In this document: positions 49,333 to 61,330 of the stretch, in pieces | Layout of the letters: each line of letters opens with the position of its first letter | How positions within the stretch are numbered: position 1 is the stretch's first letter | Source: Flaccisagitta enflata | Lineage: Eukaryota; Chaetognatha; Sagittoidea; Aphragmophora | NCBI GenBank assembly: GCA_965153355.1 | Contig: OZ231127.1 | Location: forward strand, 72,664,001 to 72,728,000 | Length of the DNA: 64,000 nucleotides | Direction: 5' to 3' | Translations under genes and position numbers: made by a program | Notes under the pieces: generated by a model | Databases searched by the model: none | Seen by the model: only the letters and a program-made list of their open reading frames with translations | Told to the model about the DNA's origin: nothing

Positions 49333-49560
49333 TTTTTAGTCGTGGACTTGCAATTCTTTAAAAGGTTTTTTTCCGTCCATCTGTTGGTCTGTTGGTCCAT
49401 CCATCGTTCCATCGCACCATTGGTCCGTCCGTTGCTCCGTAATGATTAAGACAAAAAGAGAAGAAACGCGCATTTCTGCTCCTATATGTGTTTGTGTGTG
49501 TGTGGAAGGGGGTATGGGAGGGGATTTTACGCCCCTGCCAACATGTCCACGACGATATTA
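49333..49560 (+). mobile_element. Family A element, diverged copy
   Basis: TTTTTAGTCGTGGACTTGCAATTCT is a decayed hairpin start. CCGTCCATCTGTTGGTC follows, and GCCCCTGCCAACATGTCC towards the far end. The terminal CCGGCCTTG is lost. Confidence 0.5.
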
Positions 49561-49619
49561 TAACCCCGTGTTACAATGTTGTCCAACTTTCATGTTTATT
49601 TGAAAGCCAATCTCTCATT

Positions 49620-50130
49620 GCTCATTGTTCTTAACCTACTGCATTAAAATCCCTTACTCGATCTCTAGCGTCCCTGTTTTCTCTGACTTACTTTTCTAGC
49701 CCCTGCCATAGAAACTATTAATTTCTTTTACTCCTCCTTCGTTTCCGTATTTTCCTACTCTAATTCCTTGCCCTCACCATGCCAACTATTTTATTCTTTT
49801 TCTCCTTTTCTTTGACTCAGTTTGTTAGTCTTTGCCTTGTGAACTATCTTCTTCTCTTTCTTTTCTCCTCGACCCCATTTTCTTTGCTTTTGCTTTTTTT
49901 TTTCGCTTTCTGCCTTACCCCATTCTGTGAGACTGTGACTCTGCTTCCTTGCCCGCACCATGCCAACTATCTCCTTTTTTTTCTCCTTCTCCTTAAACAC
50001 CTTCTTTTGACTCTGTTTGATAGTCCTTGCCATGTAAACTATCCATCTGCTCCTTCTTTTCCCCATTTTCTGACTCTGTTTCCAAGCCCTCACCATGTCA
50101 ATTATCTTCTTCTCCTCCTCCTCTCCCTTT
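49620..50130. repeat. Degenerate ~80-110 bp tandem repeat
   Basis: CCATGCCAACTATC and TTTGACTC-TGTTT recur near 49777, 49832, 49957, 50025 and 50090 in a pyrimidine-rich setting. The 158-codon frame over it has no motif. Confidence 0.65.
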
Positions 50131-51750
50131 TTCCTCCCGCCCCTTTCGCGACCTCCGTAGGTCTTTTTTTGAAGGCAAGGTCTCCGGGTTCAATTTCGCC
50201 CGGTTGCTCCTCCGAGTTACCCCCTCCCCTGCCCCTTTATCCTCTCCCCTCTTAGCCCTCCCCCCCCCCCATTGGTTGCTCATAGGCTGAGACGCGCGCG
50301 ATTACTGATATTAGAACCGAGTTCTGAGGTTCTCACGAATATTTCTTTTTTCTCTCTCTTTGGCCTTTGCATAAAACAACTCGAACTTGTATATATTCTC
50401 TTTATAGGGAAAGCGCCATATCCCACGAAAAGCAAGTTTAGATGTGTCCTCGAGCCTTAGTACCATCTACTACAGATGGCTCTGAACATCTCTTCATTGC
50501 CACACCGTTCCTTCCCCGCCCAGTCCTGGTTACTAGCATGATAATTTCTCGCGTGAATCTGCAACTGTTTACTTTTGTATTTTCATTTCAAATCGTTATC
50601 GAAAAGCGTGAACGAGTTTTTCTTCCCTTCATTCTTTTTCTCACACACTGGTTGTGTTTGGCCCTCACATGTGTCTTCCATGTTGTTATCTCGATTTTGC
50701 GTCCTTGTCTCCTGTCTGTTAACCCGGGGTTGCGTCTCTTTTGCCTTCTTTAAGCTTCCGAAACAAAGACGCAGCAATTTTTTAGGGTGCCATAAATCTC
50801 GGGAGAGATAAACGAGTGTCTCTTTCCACCAGTGTCGGTCTGAGTCTGTATATCTCATTCGGCGACGTATGATGGTAGCTAAGTAATCAGGAGAAACCCC
50901 CCAGGATTGATATTATCAGGAGAAAAATTTTTCCTTGCGGAGGTTATTCAGAATGCCTTAGTGACTAAGTAAGCGTCTTCACTCTTCAGCATCTCCGCAT
51001 TGTTCAAGAATCTGTTCCTTCCTCAACAAGACCATGTTCATCATCCAAATATTTGTATACAAGTATGAGGCATGTTTTTCCACACTTTTCCTTTCTTTTG
51101 CAGGGCATTAAAACAAAGAATAAAAGGCATTTAATCGCAACATTAGACGGTGTAAGATAAGTAAAAGACGATGGCCTGTGTGATCTGTGGGCTTGTATAT
51201 TTTACTTTCTCTAAGGACTAACATGAGAGTAGTATGGCCTGGCATTGCTTGCTTCAAATAGGGATTTACATGAACCACCTAATGACCTTCTATCAAATGA
51301 GGACTCACATGAACGAGGCCTGAGTGTCCTGTGACCTAGTATCTCTTGCTTTTCTTGCAGACTTTGGGACGCCGCTAACTTTTTTTTCTTTCCCCTCTAG
51401 TACAACGCTTCTCCTCTTGTTAACCACGTACGTTTGACAGATGGTGATTCTCAGCGGGCATGATAGTGATAATGGTTGGTTAGGGGATTGCGAATGTTGA
51501 GATGGTAAACATGTTTGATAGGTGGTAATACTAGACTCGTGCGCACAACCTCGGCTGTCGTCACAGCTGCCCTAGATGGCGCAGACAATGGTGATGTTGC
51601 ATGAACAACAGACCGGGCGCAAGACAATCCTGGGCTGAAATATATGGTGACAATATACGTCACACGCGGGAAACGCACTTCCACTTCAACCAAAGAAAAT
51701 CCATCTCCTATCGTTTTTTATTCCCTATCTAAAGATATAAATCGTTGCGA
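50131..51750. other. Unassigned sequence
   Basis: No gene recognised. A frame of 103 codons (50442-50753) is hydrophobic and motif-free. Confidence 0.4.
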
Positions 51751-51752
51751 TC

Positions 51753-51797
<45 letters not shown>
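51751..51797. repeat. (GA)n microsatellite
   Basis: About 46 bp of pure GA. Confidence 0.9.
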
Positions 51798-51798
<1 letters not shown>

Positions 51799-52319
51799 CA
51801 GTTGGTAAATCAGAAATTGTACGTCAATGGAGTGTCGAACATTGCTAACAACGGTATTTTCTCTTCAAAGAGTTGGTACCAACTTAACCATTAGATGTCT
51901 TTAATATTCATGTTAGAGTCTTAGTGAACGGAACGATAGAAGGACGAGCGAGAAACATTGAGTTTCATCGCAATGTGTAGGCGTCTAGCTGAACATTGAT
52001 CTCATTTCCTAACCATGATTCGTTCCCACAAATATTTTCGTTTTCCATTCCACTGTTATGCATATTTCTTTGCAGTTGTTTGAATCGATTGTAAGACCGA
52101 CGTCAAGTCCTGACATTTGTTGTCATTACTTTGCTTTTTCGGTAAATACTTTTTTAGCCTTTCCCCATTTCCTTTCAACAATGAGTTCATGCCAGATATT
52201 TTTCGAGCGAGAATTTCCATCGCTCACCCCTGATTTCTTTTCTTGGACTGGGTTCATTTTACAATTGCGTATGAGTACCACTTGGATAGAAAAAAAGATG
52301 CACTTACTGATTGGTTCAT

Positions 52320-52660
52320 AAAACAATTTCAACTATTTGTTATTAAGACATTTTTCAAGATTTTCAGAAAATCCATCAATCTAGACCAATCCTAGGTCTG
52401 TATCTCAAACGGTTTAGATGCTAGAGCCCTGCAAAGGGAAGCACTAATTTGCTAAAATGCATTTTTATTTAAGGATTGCGAAACTGAAATGAGCAATGTT
52501 TTTATTCAAACTAATGCCATTTCAAAACGAAAAAAGAAAGCAATACCAGATTGGGGCCAAATGAAAGTTCTTTCCAAGAGCCTTAAAATGATCTAAGATT
52601 TTACTTAGCTTCCTTGAAAATTTTAGACAAAATTAGCCATTCAAAAGTGCGTCTTTTTTT
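52320..52660. mobile_element. P4-related palindromic element, truncated
   Basis: GGGGCCAAATGAAAGTTC-TTTCCAAGAGCC and TCTAAGATTTTACTTAG match the inverse of 33540-33600 in P4, and AAAAGTGCGTCTTTTT matches its end. The left end lacks the CTACTCGACT terminus. Family A-like AATCCGCGTGGCATGC abuts the right end. Confidence 0.6.
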
Positions 52661-52929
52661 TTAATCCGCGTGGCATGCAGACTCTACGGACAGACCGACA
52701 GGCCTACGGGCTGACAAACCAAAAAGTGCCTCTTAGAGTTGCATGCTCGAATGCGGATGACTTTTGGTGTGCGTCAGCTGCATCTTCAAGGATTGTGTTG
52801 TGTTCCATACACTTGCACTACCATACATTGAGTAATTCTAAAACTTATGGATTCAATAATTCAAATATTTTATCAATTGAAAACAAAGGCTGACACTCAA
52901 CACATCTGCGTTTTCCAAGAACGTCCCCC

Positions 52930-53040
52930 AATTTTTAGTCGCGTGCACGCGACTCTACACCTTGCCGTGTTGGTCGGTAGGTCGGTCGGTAGGTCGGTAG
53001 GTGGAGTGATTACGGTGGGTCACGTTTTGAAAATTATGAC
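52930..53040 (+). mobile_element. Family A hairpin element, hairpin end only
   Basis: TTTTT then the perfect palindrome AGTCGCGTGCACGCGACT (52937-52954), CTACACCTTGCC and GGTCGGTAGGTCGGTAGG, then decay into simple repeats. Confidence 0.65.
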
Positions 53041-53335
53041 TTTTAAGGTTTTTAAGGTATTTTAAAAGATATCTAGGGTATTTCTGGTGTTTAAGAGAGT
53101 ACTTCAGAATTTTAAGAGTACTTCTGAATTATTTAGGTACTTAAGGTATTTAAGATACTTTTGTATATTTTTGGGTACTTTTGGGTATTTTTGAGTATAA
53201 ATGGGTATTTTTAGGTGTTTTGGGGTAGTTTTGGGTATATTTGGGTATTTTTGGGTATTTTTGGGTATTTTGGGTATTTTGGGTATCATTAGGTATTTTT
53301 AGGTATTTTAATTATTTTGTCAACTTTTGTTGGAC
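53041..53335. repeat. Degenerate TTTTGGGTATT minisatellite
   Basis: Units of 10-12 bp (TTTTTGGGTAT) become more regular towards 53270. Confidence 0.8.
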
Positions 53336-53379
53336 CTCGTTATTGGTTCTGAATGTAACTTTTTTGGGACAGACGTTAT

Positions 53380-54520
53380 GAAGTATGAAGGTATGGTATG
53401 AAGTTATGTAGTATGAGGTTGTAGTATGTAACTTTCAGAGATATTATGTATGTATGTGGGGTATGTAGGTAGTATGTAAGTATGTAAGTATGTAAGTAAG
53501 TATATGAAAAGTATGTGTAAGTATGTATGTAAGTATGTAAGTATGTAAGTATGTGAGTATGTAGGTAAGTATGTAAGTATGTAAATTATGTATGTATGTA
53601 AGTATGTAAGTATGTAAGTATGTGAGTATGTGAGTATGTAGAGGTATGTAAGTATGTAAGTATGTAAGTAATAAAAGGTATGTAAGTAGATAATAATAAT
53701 ATGAAAGTATGTAAGTATGTGAGTATGTATGTAAGTATGTAAGTATGTAAGTATGTAAATAAGTATGTAAGTATGTAAGTATGTAAGTATGTAAGTATGT
53801 AAGTATGTAAGTATGTAAGTATGTAAGTATGTAAGTAAGTGTAAGTATGTAAGTATGTAAGTATGTATGTAAGTATGTAAGTACGTAAGAATGTAAGTAT
53901 GTGAGTATTTTGGTAAGTATGTAAGTAAGTATGTAAGTATGTAAGTAAGTATGTAGGTATGTAAGTATGTAAGTATGTAAGTATGTAAGTAAGTATGTAT
54001 GTATGTATGTATGTAAGTAAGTAAGTATGTAAGTATGTAAGTATGTATGTAAGTATGTAAGTAAGTATGTATGTATGTATGTATGTATGTATGTATGTAT
54101 GTATGTATGTATGTATGTATGTATGTATGTATGTATGTATGTATGTATGTATGTATGTATGTATGTATGTATGTATGTACGTATGTATGTATGTATGTAT
54201 GTAAGTAAGTATGTAAGTATGTAAGTAAGTAAGTAAGTATGTAAGAAATTATGTATGTAAGTAAGTATGTATGTAAGTATGTAAGTATGTAGTATGTATG
54301 TAAGTATGTAAGTAAATATGTAAGTATGTATGTATGTAAGTATGTAATTAGGTAAGTATGTAATTTTGTAAGTATGTAAGTATGTAAGTATGTAAGTATG
54401 TAAGTATGTAAGTATGTAAGTAAGTATGTAGTATGTACGCATGTAGTCAGTAAGTATGTAGTATGTTAAGTATATAGTATGAAGTTATGTAGTTGTTTGT
54501 AGTATGAAGTTGTGTAGTTT
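53380..54520. repeat. (GTAT)n/(GTAAGTAT)n microsatellite, ~1.1 kb
   Basis: A mixed tetra- and octanucleotide array, pure GTAT at about 54065-54200. The 332-codon minus frame (LTYLHTYI repeats) is its translation. Confidence 0.95.
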
Positions 54521-54733
54521 TGTGTAACTTAGCACGCGACTGTTGGCCTGTTGGGCTTGTTCATAAGAGAATGTGTCCAACCCTAATTCCACATGTGTAT
54601 CCAATGAATTACGCTCTTTGGCCTAAGATGATTGAATCCTGACTAAAATGACTAAGTATCAAAATAATTCGGAAATGATTGATATCTATCTCTGAGCAAC
54701 CCGAAGAACGCATCTGATGTACCCCTCTCGGCC

Positions 54734-55335
54734 TATATAAGTACTAACACCTGTGCAAGAATTATTGCAACAACTTTGTAAGATAGTCAAAGCGTAATGA
54801 AAAGAAATGAAGAAATTTGGTTTTCACAATTAAATAGTACTCGAAAAATGCTTCATTTTGCTCATGAATAACATCCCTTTTAGTTAAAACAAAGCCAAGA
54901 TATAAAAAAATCAGTGAAAACATCTATCTCTTTTGGCACTGCAAAATTACCAGAAAACAGTGTCATCTTTTAAAAGACTCTTCATATGATTGAACATAGA
55001 CAAAATCATGCGGATTGCGCTACTGGTTAGATCTTGAGCTGTAGTTTGATAATCTCATGGATTTCGAGTCTAATTTCATAAGCAAAATGGTCAAATCTTG
55101 ATGTAAGAGTAACCCAAAAATTGACATTCTGAACACAATCACCTTTCAGTTGTGTTAAATAAATCTAACTTGCATCTTCTAAAAGTGATTGAAAATTCAT
55201 TTTCTGTCTTGTTATAGCTAGTATTATCATAAGAATAACCAAACCTGATCAAATATATGAATACAGTATAGCTCAAGGGGAGACAAATTGATAAATGTTA
55301 TGTTGTTGCAATAATCATTGCACAGATGTTATATA
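54734..55335. mobile_element. MITE-like element with inverted ends, P6
   Basis: The left end TATATAAGTACTAACA...TGTGCAAGAATTATTGCAACAAC pairs with the right end GTTGTTGCAATAATCATTGCACA. Inner pairing is weak. About 600 bp, no frame. Confidence 0.6.
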
Positions 55336-55882
55336 AAAAATAGAAATGTTCCCGCACGTTTTGATGCATAAATCCTCAACTATTCATCTAATTTTGAAAA
55401 AAAAATCGGTGACCAAATTGAAGCCCTTCAAATTTCCAATCGATCTGTGCAAACCGAGTGTCTCTTGCTCAATGGGCTTATAAGGTATTCCACTTTGTAT
55501 GAAATGGTTCCTTTTGAAAGTTTCTAAAAACATGTGCCGCGGAATATAAATTTTAGAAGCATGAAAACATGATGAAATTTTTACTGTAGTGTGACCAAGG
55601 TTTGGAAACTCTTCAGTCCAAATTCAGCAAACTAGGCCGACTAGAAGTATGCTTTTCATATATCTTTTATGGGTGTGCGTTTTATACCTTGATTTGGCGC
55701 ATCTGTCTGGAGCATCTAGAAGCTGTACAAATCGCTCCCCTGGCAAGTGGAGGCCATAATTCAGCTAGAAGGAGCTCACACCAAATATTGATAGATTTGT
55801 GATTAGCTGGTATAGTGGTATTTGTTAATGAGTCAATGAATTGATTGAATTCAAAAGTGGGAACATTTCTATTTTTTAGATA
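55333..55882. mobile_element. MITE-like element with inverted ends, P7
   Basis: TATAAAAAATAGAAATGTTCCC (left) pairs with GGGAACATTTCTATTTTTTAGATA (right). It abuts P6. The interior AAAAATCGGTGACCAAATTGAAGCCCTTC resembles the inner arm of P1. Confidence 0.6.
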
Positions 55883-56980
55883 GTACTATATTTTTTTTCA
55901 CTGCCATTTTTCTGCGACGTCGCGACGAAAGCATTTTACCCGCTTTGTCAACTTCGGTTTATGAGACTTATGCCGCCAAAGGAAAACAACTCGTTTGTCA
56001 TGCTTCCTTCAAAATTGTGTGTCATGCTGGTTTTAAAACGCTTTTCAATGCCTCTTTTAAAACCCATTTTTCCCGCGTTTGGCAAGAGGGACAATACCGG
56101 ACCCAGGCAGGAGGTGGGTTCACCGAGGAAATCGTTATCCTTCAGGACAATATCTTTGTTCGACACTTGATACCACGCGACATAGCAAACCACTTTTTTT
56201 GCTTACCGGACACTCAGTTGGTCCTTCGGTTAGTCACCCTTGTTCATTTCGGAAGATTTTTTATCACTGCTCCGGCCAAAGTGCCTGTGTTGCCTCCAAC
56301 ATTATTGCCCCAGACCACCTTCGTGCAACCACATCACTCAGCCTTGTTCTTATGCCATTTGCATTCATGAGGTTTTCTATATGGAATCTCTATTTTGGAA
56401 ATAATTGATACATAATATCTACCAAAGGTATTTGCCCTGTAAATGATGTTGATAATCAGGGGGCGAGGAGTCAGGACTGAAAGAGTACAGGAGAGCCTAC
56501 ATCACCGCAAACTGTTCAACTGCAGTGGACATACTCGATTCAAGTGTGAACGTGCCCGAACTTCCAATACAAATTCAAAGACAGTTCCATGACAAGGATA
56601 AATGCGGAAATGTTGGCAATCACAGTATTTTACCAAAAAGTTAAAAGAAAGGAGAAAAGACATGGAAACTTGGAAATAAATTTCCTCAGGCTCAGGAATC
56701 ATATTTATCTGTAGCATCAATTATGAAAAAACAAACAACGAAAGCAGGTGCAGATAAGAAATGAAAGGGGGAAAGCATACAGACTGACAGAAGCAGAGAG
56801 AGACAAACACACACACAGCGGAAGAGAGATAGTCAGACATATACGGATAGACAGACAAACAGACCGAGGCCGAGATAGACAAACAGGACGCAGACTCTTA
56901 TGTCAGATGCACATAATGGTTCATGATAAACGCGCCGTTGAGAAGATGAAAAGGTGTTCCTTGATTATACATCCATACTG
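55883..56980. other. Unassigned sequence
   Basis: Overlapping frames up to 141 codons (55945-56370) include a short internal repeat (HASFK, HAGFK, NASFK) but no domain. GACA-rich text lies at 56800-56890. Confidence 0.4.
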
Positions 56981-57025
56981 CATAAAAAGGTTATTGCATT
57001 ATTGTGGCGCCACTTATGGAGATAA
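56981..57025 (+). repeat. ~45 bp direct repeat, left copy
   Basis: GCATAAAAAGGTTATTGCAT, then TATTGTGGCGCCACTTATGG. Repeated at 57731-57775 with few differences, bracketing an ATTC tract and family B copy 6. Confidence 0.8.
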
Positions 57026-57140
57026 CGAAAATCTTTCATTCATTCACTCACTCATTCATTCATCGATTCATTCATTCGTTCTATCATTCACTCATTCGTT
57101 CATTCATTCACTCATGCATTTATATATTCATTCCTTTGTG

Positions 57141-57702
57141 GGCAGCGGCCCTGAAGGGGTCGATGACCTATGCTTTCACACATGTGGGGAGTTTTCTCAT
57201 TTTCCTCCTTCTCCTTTTCCGCCCATCCATCCATCCATCCCCCTCCCCAACTCAAATCCTAGCATCAAGGCCCAAATCCCAATCTCCAGGCCCAAATCCT
57301 AGTCTTGAGGCCCAAATCCAAGCCTCGGGCTTAGAATTCTATCCCCAAAGCTGAAATCCCACCCTCAAGACCCAAATCCTGCCTCAAGACCCAGATTCCA
57401 GCCTCAAGGCCCAAATCCCACCCTTGAGGCCCAAATCCCATCCTCAAGGGCCAAGTCCCATCCTCAAGGCCCAAATTTCATCCTTGAGGCTTGAGTCACA
57501 GTCACAGTCAAAGTCTTGAAGCCAAACTGTTAGCCTCAAGGTATAAATCTCAGGCTCGAGGTGGAGGAGGAAGAAGAGATAAAGATTCCCCATATGAGTG
57601 AAAGCATAGGTCATGGACCCCTTTGGAGCCGCTGCCTTGCTACCCTCTTAACTTCAAGCACAACCTACAGGGCAGGGCAGGGCACGGATACTGCTGACCA
57701 GC
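57141..57702 (+). repeat. Family B element, copy 6
   Basis: The left arm (57141-57179, GGCAGCGGCCCTGAAGGGGT...) and right arm (57598-57636) pair with about four mismatches. The core has 20 bp units (GGCCCAAATCCCATCCTCAA). The tail GGGCACGGATACTGCTGACCA ends at 57702, followed by GCTTTTGCGACTATTT. It starts next to an ATTC tract (57035-57130). Confidence 0.8.
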
Positions 57703-57730
57703 TAACGCTTTTGCGACTATTTTAGGTTTT

Positions 57731-57775
57731 GCATAAAAAGGTCTTTGCATTAATGTGGCGCCACCTGTGGGGATT
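57731..57775 (+). repeat. ~45 bp direct repeat, right copy
   Basis: GCATAAAAAGGTCTTTGCAT, then TAATGTGGCGCCACCTGTGG; see 56981. Confidence 0.8.
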
Positions 57776-57845
57776 CAAAAATTTATTCCCTCAGATGGAA
57801 CAAGAACAAGATCCTTAAAGAAAAAAGTTTGGAATTAGATTTGGA

Positions 57846-57847
<2 letters not shown>

Positions 57848-57900
<53 letters not shown>
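57848..57900. repeat. (GA)n microsatellite
   Basis: About 53 bp of pure GA. Confidence 0.95.
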
Positions 57901-57903
<3 letters not shown>

Positions 57904-58065
57904 CAAAGGGGGGTAATGGTCTACTGCGCACGTAAACTGCAAGCCTCAATCTATTAAGGAGGGTCATTCTATTTACGAAGTGAGGAACCAAAATCGACTC
58001 AAATCGGAGACTGGAAAGTCTGGATGTGTTTTTCCTTGGGATTTGGTTCTGGGATTGAAATGACT

Positions 58066-58075
58066 TGAGAGAGAG

Positions 58076-58119
<44 letters not shown>
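58066..58119. repeat. (GA)n microsatellite
   Basis: GA with one TTGA interruption near its start. Confidence 0.95.
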
Positions 58120-58124
<5 letters not shown>

Positions 58125-58263
58125 TTTTGCCTCCACGCTTGTCAAAAGTGGTTACATCTGTCAGTTCCATTTTCTCGTGATAGTTTCATCTCTTTATGTG
58201 TTTTCATCTATTTTTCTCACGTTTTTTTTTTTTGTGTTCACATCCACAGTCACAGATTTGACT

Positions 58264-58424
58264 AACAAGGCCAGATACACGGCCACCAGCTGCGGACGGT
58301 TGGGAAGGGGCGGAAATGCCCATTTTCTCACTTTTCAACTCGAGCGTGACGGACGGACCGACGGACCGACGGACGTACCGACGGACAGAGCCTCTTATAG
58401 AGTTGCGTGTCCACAACTAAAAAT
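58264..58424 (-). mobile_element. Family A hairpin element
   Basis: Far end AACAAGGCCAGATACACGGCC at 58264, a GACGGACCGACGG-rich middle, then CCTCTTATAG and the hairpin GTTGCGTGTCCACAAC (58402-58417) before TAAAAAT. In sense orientation the stem is GTTGTG/CGCAAC with one wobble. TCTATAAGAGG next to the hairpin links it to the satellite version. Confidence 0.75.
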
Positions 58425-58671
58425 GAAATACTTGCTTGGTGATCAATGGTTTCTTTTATTTCTGATATTTATCTAACGCTCGTTTCTTTTATTTATCCTT
58501 GACGCCGACATTTTCTTCATTGTAAATTATCCTTAGATTCTTTTCACATTTTAATGCATAAAATAATTTATTCCGCTCTTTTTCATCTCATCTCCCATGT
58601 TTGCAATGTTGCGATCATTCGTCTCTGACTTTTGCCATCCACATCTTATATTTTCTTTTTGTCCTGCTATT

Positions 58672-59035
58672 TGTGTCTCCTCCATCTTGTCTCTTCCTCT
58701 TGTCTTAGGTCGTCCATCTTATGTCTTTTCTTGTCTAGTCAGTTTTCCCCTCCATCTTGTCTCTTCCTCTTGTCTTACCTCCTCTATCTTCTCTCTTTCT
58801 CTTGTCTCATCTCGTCCATCTTGTCTCTTCCTCTTGTCTTGCCAGTTGTCTCATCCATCTTGTCTCCTTTTCTTGTCTCATCTCATCCATCTCGTCTCTT
58901 CCTCTTGTCATTTGTCTCCTCAATTGTGTCTCCTCCTCTTGTCTTATGTCGTCCATCTTGTCTCTTCCTCTTGTCCTATCTCGTCCATCTTGTCTCTTTT
59001 CCTTGTCTTGACTCTTCTCATCATGTCTTCTTAGA
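58672..59035. repeat. ~32 bp pyrimidine minisatellite
   Basis: Units of CGTCCATCTTGTCTCTTCC-TCTTGTCTTAT with drift. The three overlapping plus frames of 84-173 codons derive from it. Confidence 0.8.
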
Positions 59036-60176
59036 GATTTTTCTCTTTCCATTATTCAAAGTCGATTTGTCAAATTCCTCTGTTCTTGACCACTTTTGGT
59101 CAGAATTGACCAGTTTTGGCAACTTTCCTCCAAATGATGTGAGTATCATTTGAATTATGCAGAAACCCGACAACCGACCCACCGAACGACATAGCAACTC
59201 ATAGAGTTTGATGAATTAGAGGAATTTACAAAAAAAAAAGTTGTTTTATCTCCTCAGTGCGGGGTCATCAGGAACCGCTACTTTGTCATTCCTGACGACA
59301 ATTTCTACTATGCATTTGGTTTTTTGGTTCAAAGGGTACCACTGACCAAAATGACCATTTCTGCTAAAGTCATATCTTGTGCTTCACCAAGAAGGAAATA
59401 TCTTTTTACTTTCTGTCTTTCCATAACATGGAGCCCATAGATTTCTATTGGTCATCGGCAGAGGATTCAGATCCTGATTCCTTTTTCTTTCTGCCGATTC
59501 CATTTCGAGGAGGAGATTCCATTTGGGTGGAATCCATTTTGAATGGACTCACTTCTCGGCTTATTGGTCTATTTGTGTAACTGGCTAACCCGTTCTGCCC
59601 TTCCCAGTGGAATTACGACGAATAAAGACTCGTTGGTTACGACGAATGAAGACTCTTTGGTTATTGACTGAGCTCGATGGTCTTCCACCGACAAATGAAG
59701 GAAGTCACGACATTTTCTTTTAGGAAAGAATCTAGATTTTTCTCTCAAACATCTATATGATCTCTATTCTTTTTTCGTCTTAGTGCCTGACTTTTTCCTT
59801 ACTACCACGATACAATGGTGAATTGGTGATAACAAACTTCTAATCTCAGATTAGTAATCTGCCCTCATGACAGTAGCCGCGGACCAACCAACTGTCTTAC
59901 TGGCCGACGAACCATAAAGTGGCGTTTAAAGTGGCGTAGCACGACACTTGAAAAAGGAATTCCGATAGATGAAGCGCCATCAAAACCAATGCCTCTCCTG
60001 ATTTGCCGAAAATCGTAGCGGAAACAAAATTCTGCTTTAATCATCTAAATTCTCTTTGATATTCTGACATAAATCTTTTCTCCTCTCTATTTTTCTTTCT
60101 TTTTTTTTTTTCAAAAAAACCTCCGCAAAAAATTCCGACAGAAATACTTACAAAAATAGTTAAACCTTGAATTAAA
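59036..60176. other. Unassigned sequence
   Basis: A short direct duplication, TACGACGAATAAAGACTCGT / TACGACGAATGAAGACTCTT, lies at 59615-59662. No gene recognised. Confidence 0.4.
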
Positions 60177-60265
60177 GGGCGTGTCCGCATTTATCCTGAA
60201 AAACATTGGAAAAACATGATTTTCATTTTTTTTTCATGATTTTCAGAACGAATGCGGACACGCCC
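60177..60265. mobile_element. 89 bp palindromic element
   Basis: Perfect 15 bp terminal inverted repeats GGGCGTGTCCGCATT (60177-60191) and AATGCGGACACGCCC (60251-60265). Inner CATGATTTTCA / CCTGAAAAACAT also pair. AAA flanks both sides. Confidence 0.7.
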
Positions 60266-61330
60266 AAAGACGAAATTCCAGAAAAGGAAAAATGTGATTG
60301 TTCACAATGAGACGCGGCGATTGTTGAACATTTTTTTCCATGAGTAAGTCAGCAAAGCTTAAAATTACCATTCCGTCTATCATTAGCGCCCTTACAGATA
60401 ACCATTAATGTGTAAAGAAGAGAGCCGCTGTGAGAGCCTAAAAAGGGGTATAACCCTGCATTTTTCAATGGTTTTGGAAAAAGTGAATTTTTTGAATTTT
60501 TTTTTCTAAAGCTTATGCGGAGAGGAAAAAAGAATTTATTATAAAAGGAACCACAAGACAACAACTCACTTCCTTGATTTTTCATCAGTTTTCAATGTTT
60601 CAGTAAATAGTTTCCTAAAAATTTAGCATAACAGACTGTTATGATAAGGAAATCAAAGAAAAAAAAATGCGGCGTCATACGAATTCTAGTATGAATCAGT
60701 CCCGGCAAACTCTAATGTGCGTAAAATACATTGAATAAACAAGAGATGATGGAAAAACAATTCTTTGTCGAAACGCCTTTGCAAAAAATAAGGTATTTCT
60801 ACCCTCAAATGGAGCCGCTCAACACTCTTAAACTCCGCATCACTCGAAGCACTCGAATCACGCTCAATGCAACATTCCCAAGTCTGACTCTACTCCGTAA
60901 ACTCTCATTTGTTTAAACGCGGTGCTTTTCCAAAGTTGATGCTTCTTTTAAGATCTCGATATAATCATAATTCATTGGCAAGATAGTATTAACAATGCTC
61001 GCGCTGCTCCGAACTCACTCCCCTCAACTCACTCCCTACCACCTGCCTATTATTGCAACTTGCGACTGCGATTCCCAGAACAAGTAACAGTTTCCAAAAC
61101 ATGAAGCAAAAAAATTAAGTATTCAATTTGACGAAGAATTTGAATGAGGTTTTTCTCTTTTTTTTTTCTAAATCTTGAAAGATTCCTATGAGACAAGCTG
61201 AGTCAAAACCGCCCCCTTGCGTTTCCATCCTCAGAAAGCATTGAAGATGAGGTGGGATGTTGAGGGATTGGGATATGAGGGCTAAGTGTCAGGCCATTTG
61301 GAAGAAATCACAACTTGTGTTCACTCTGAT
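60266..61330. other. Unassigned sequence
   Basis: AT-rich, no gene recognised. Confidence 0.4.

Noticed and set aside
50160-50215. GGGTTCAATTTC flanked by CCGG, like a tRNA T arm
   Set aside because: The loop would be ten bases instead of seven and no acceptor, D or anticodon arm can be drawn.
53444-54442. 332-codon minus-strand open frame
   Set aside because: It is a translation of the GTAT/GTAAGTAT microsatellite (LTYLHTYI repeats) and has no other content.
58597-59153. Hydrophobic frames of 84-173 codons, membrane-protein-like
   Set aside because: All come from a pyrimidine minisatellite open in three frames at once.
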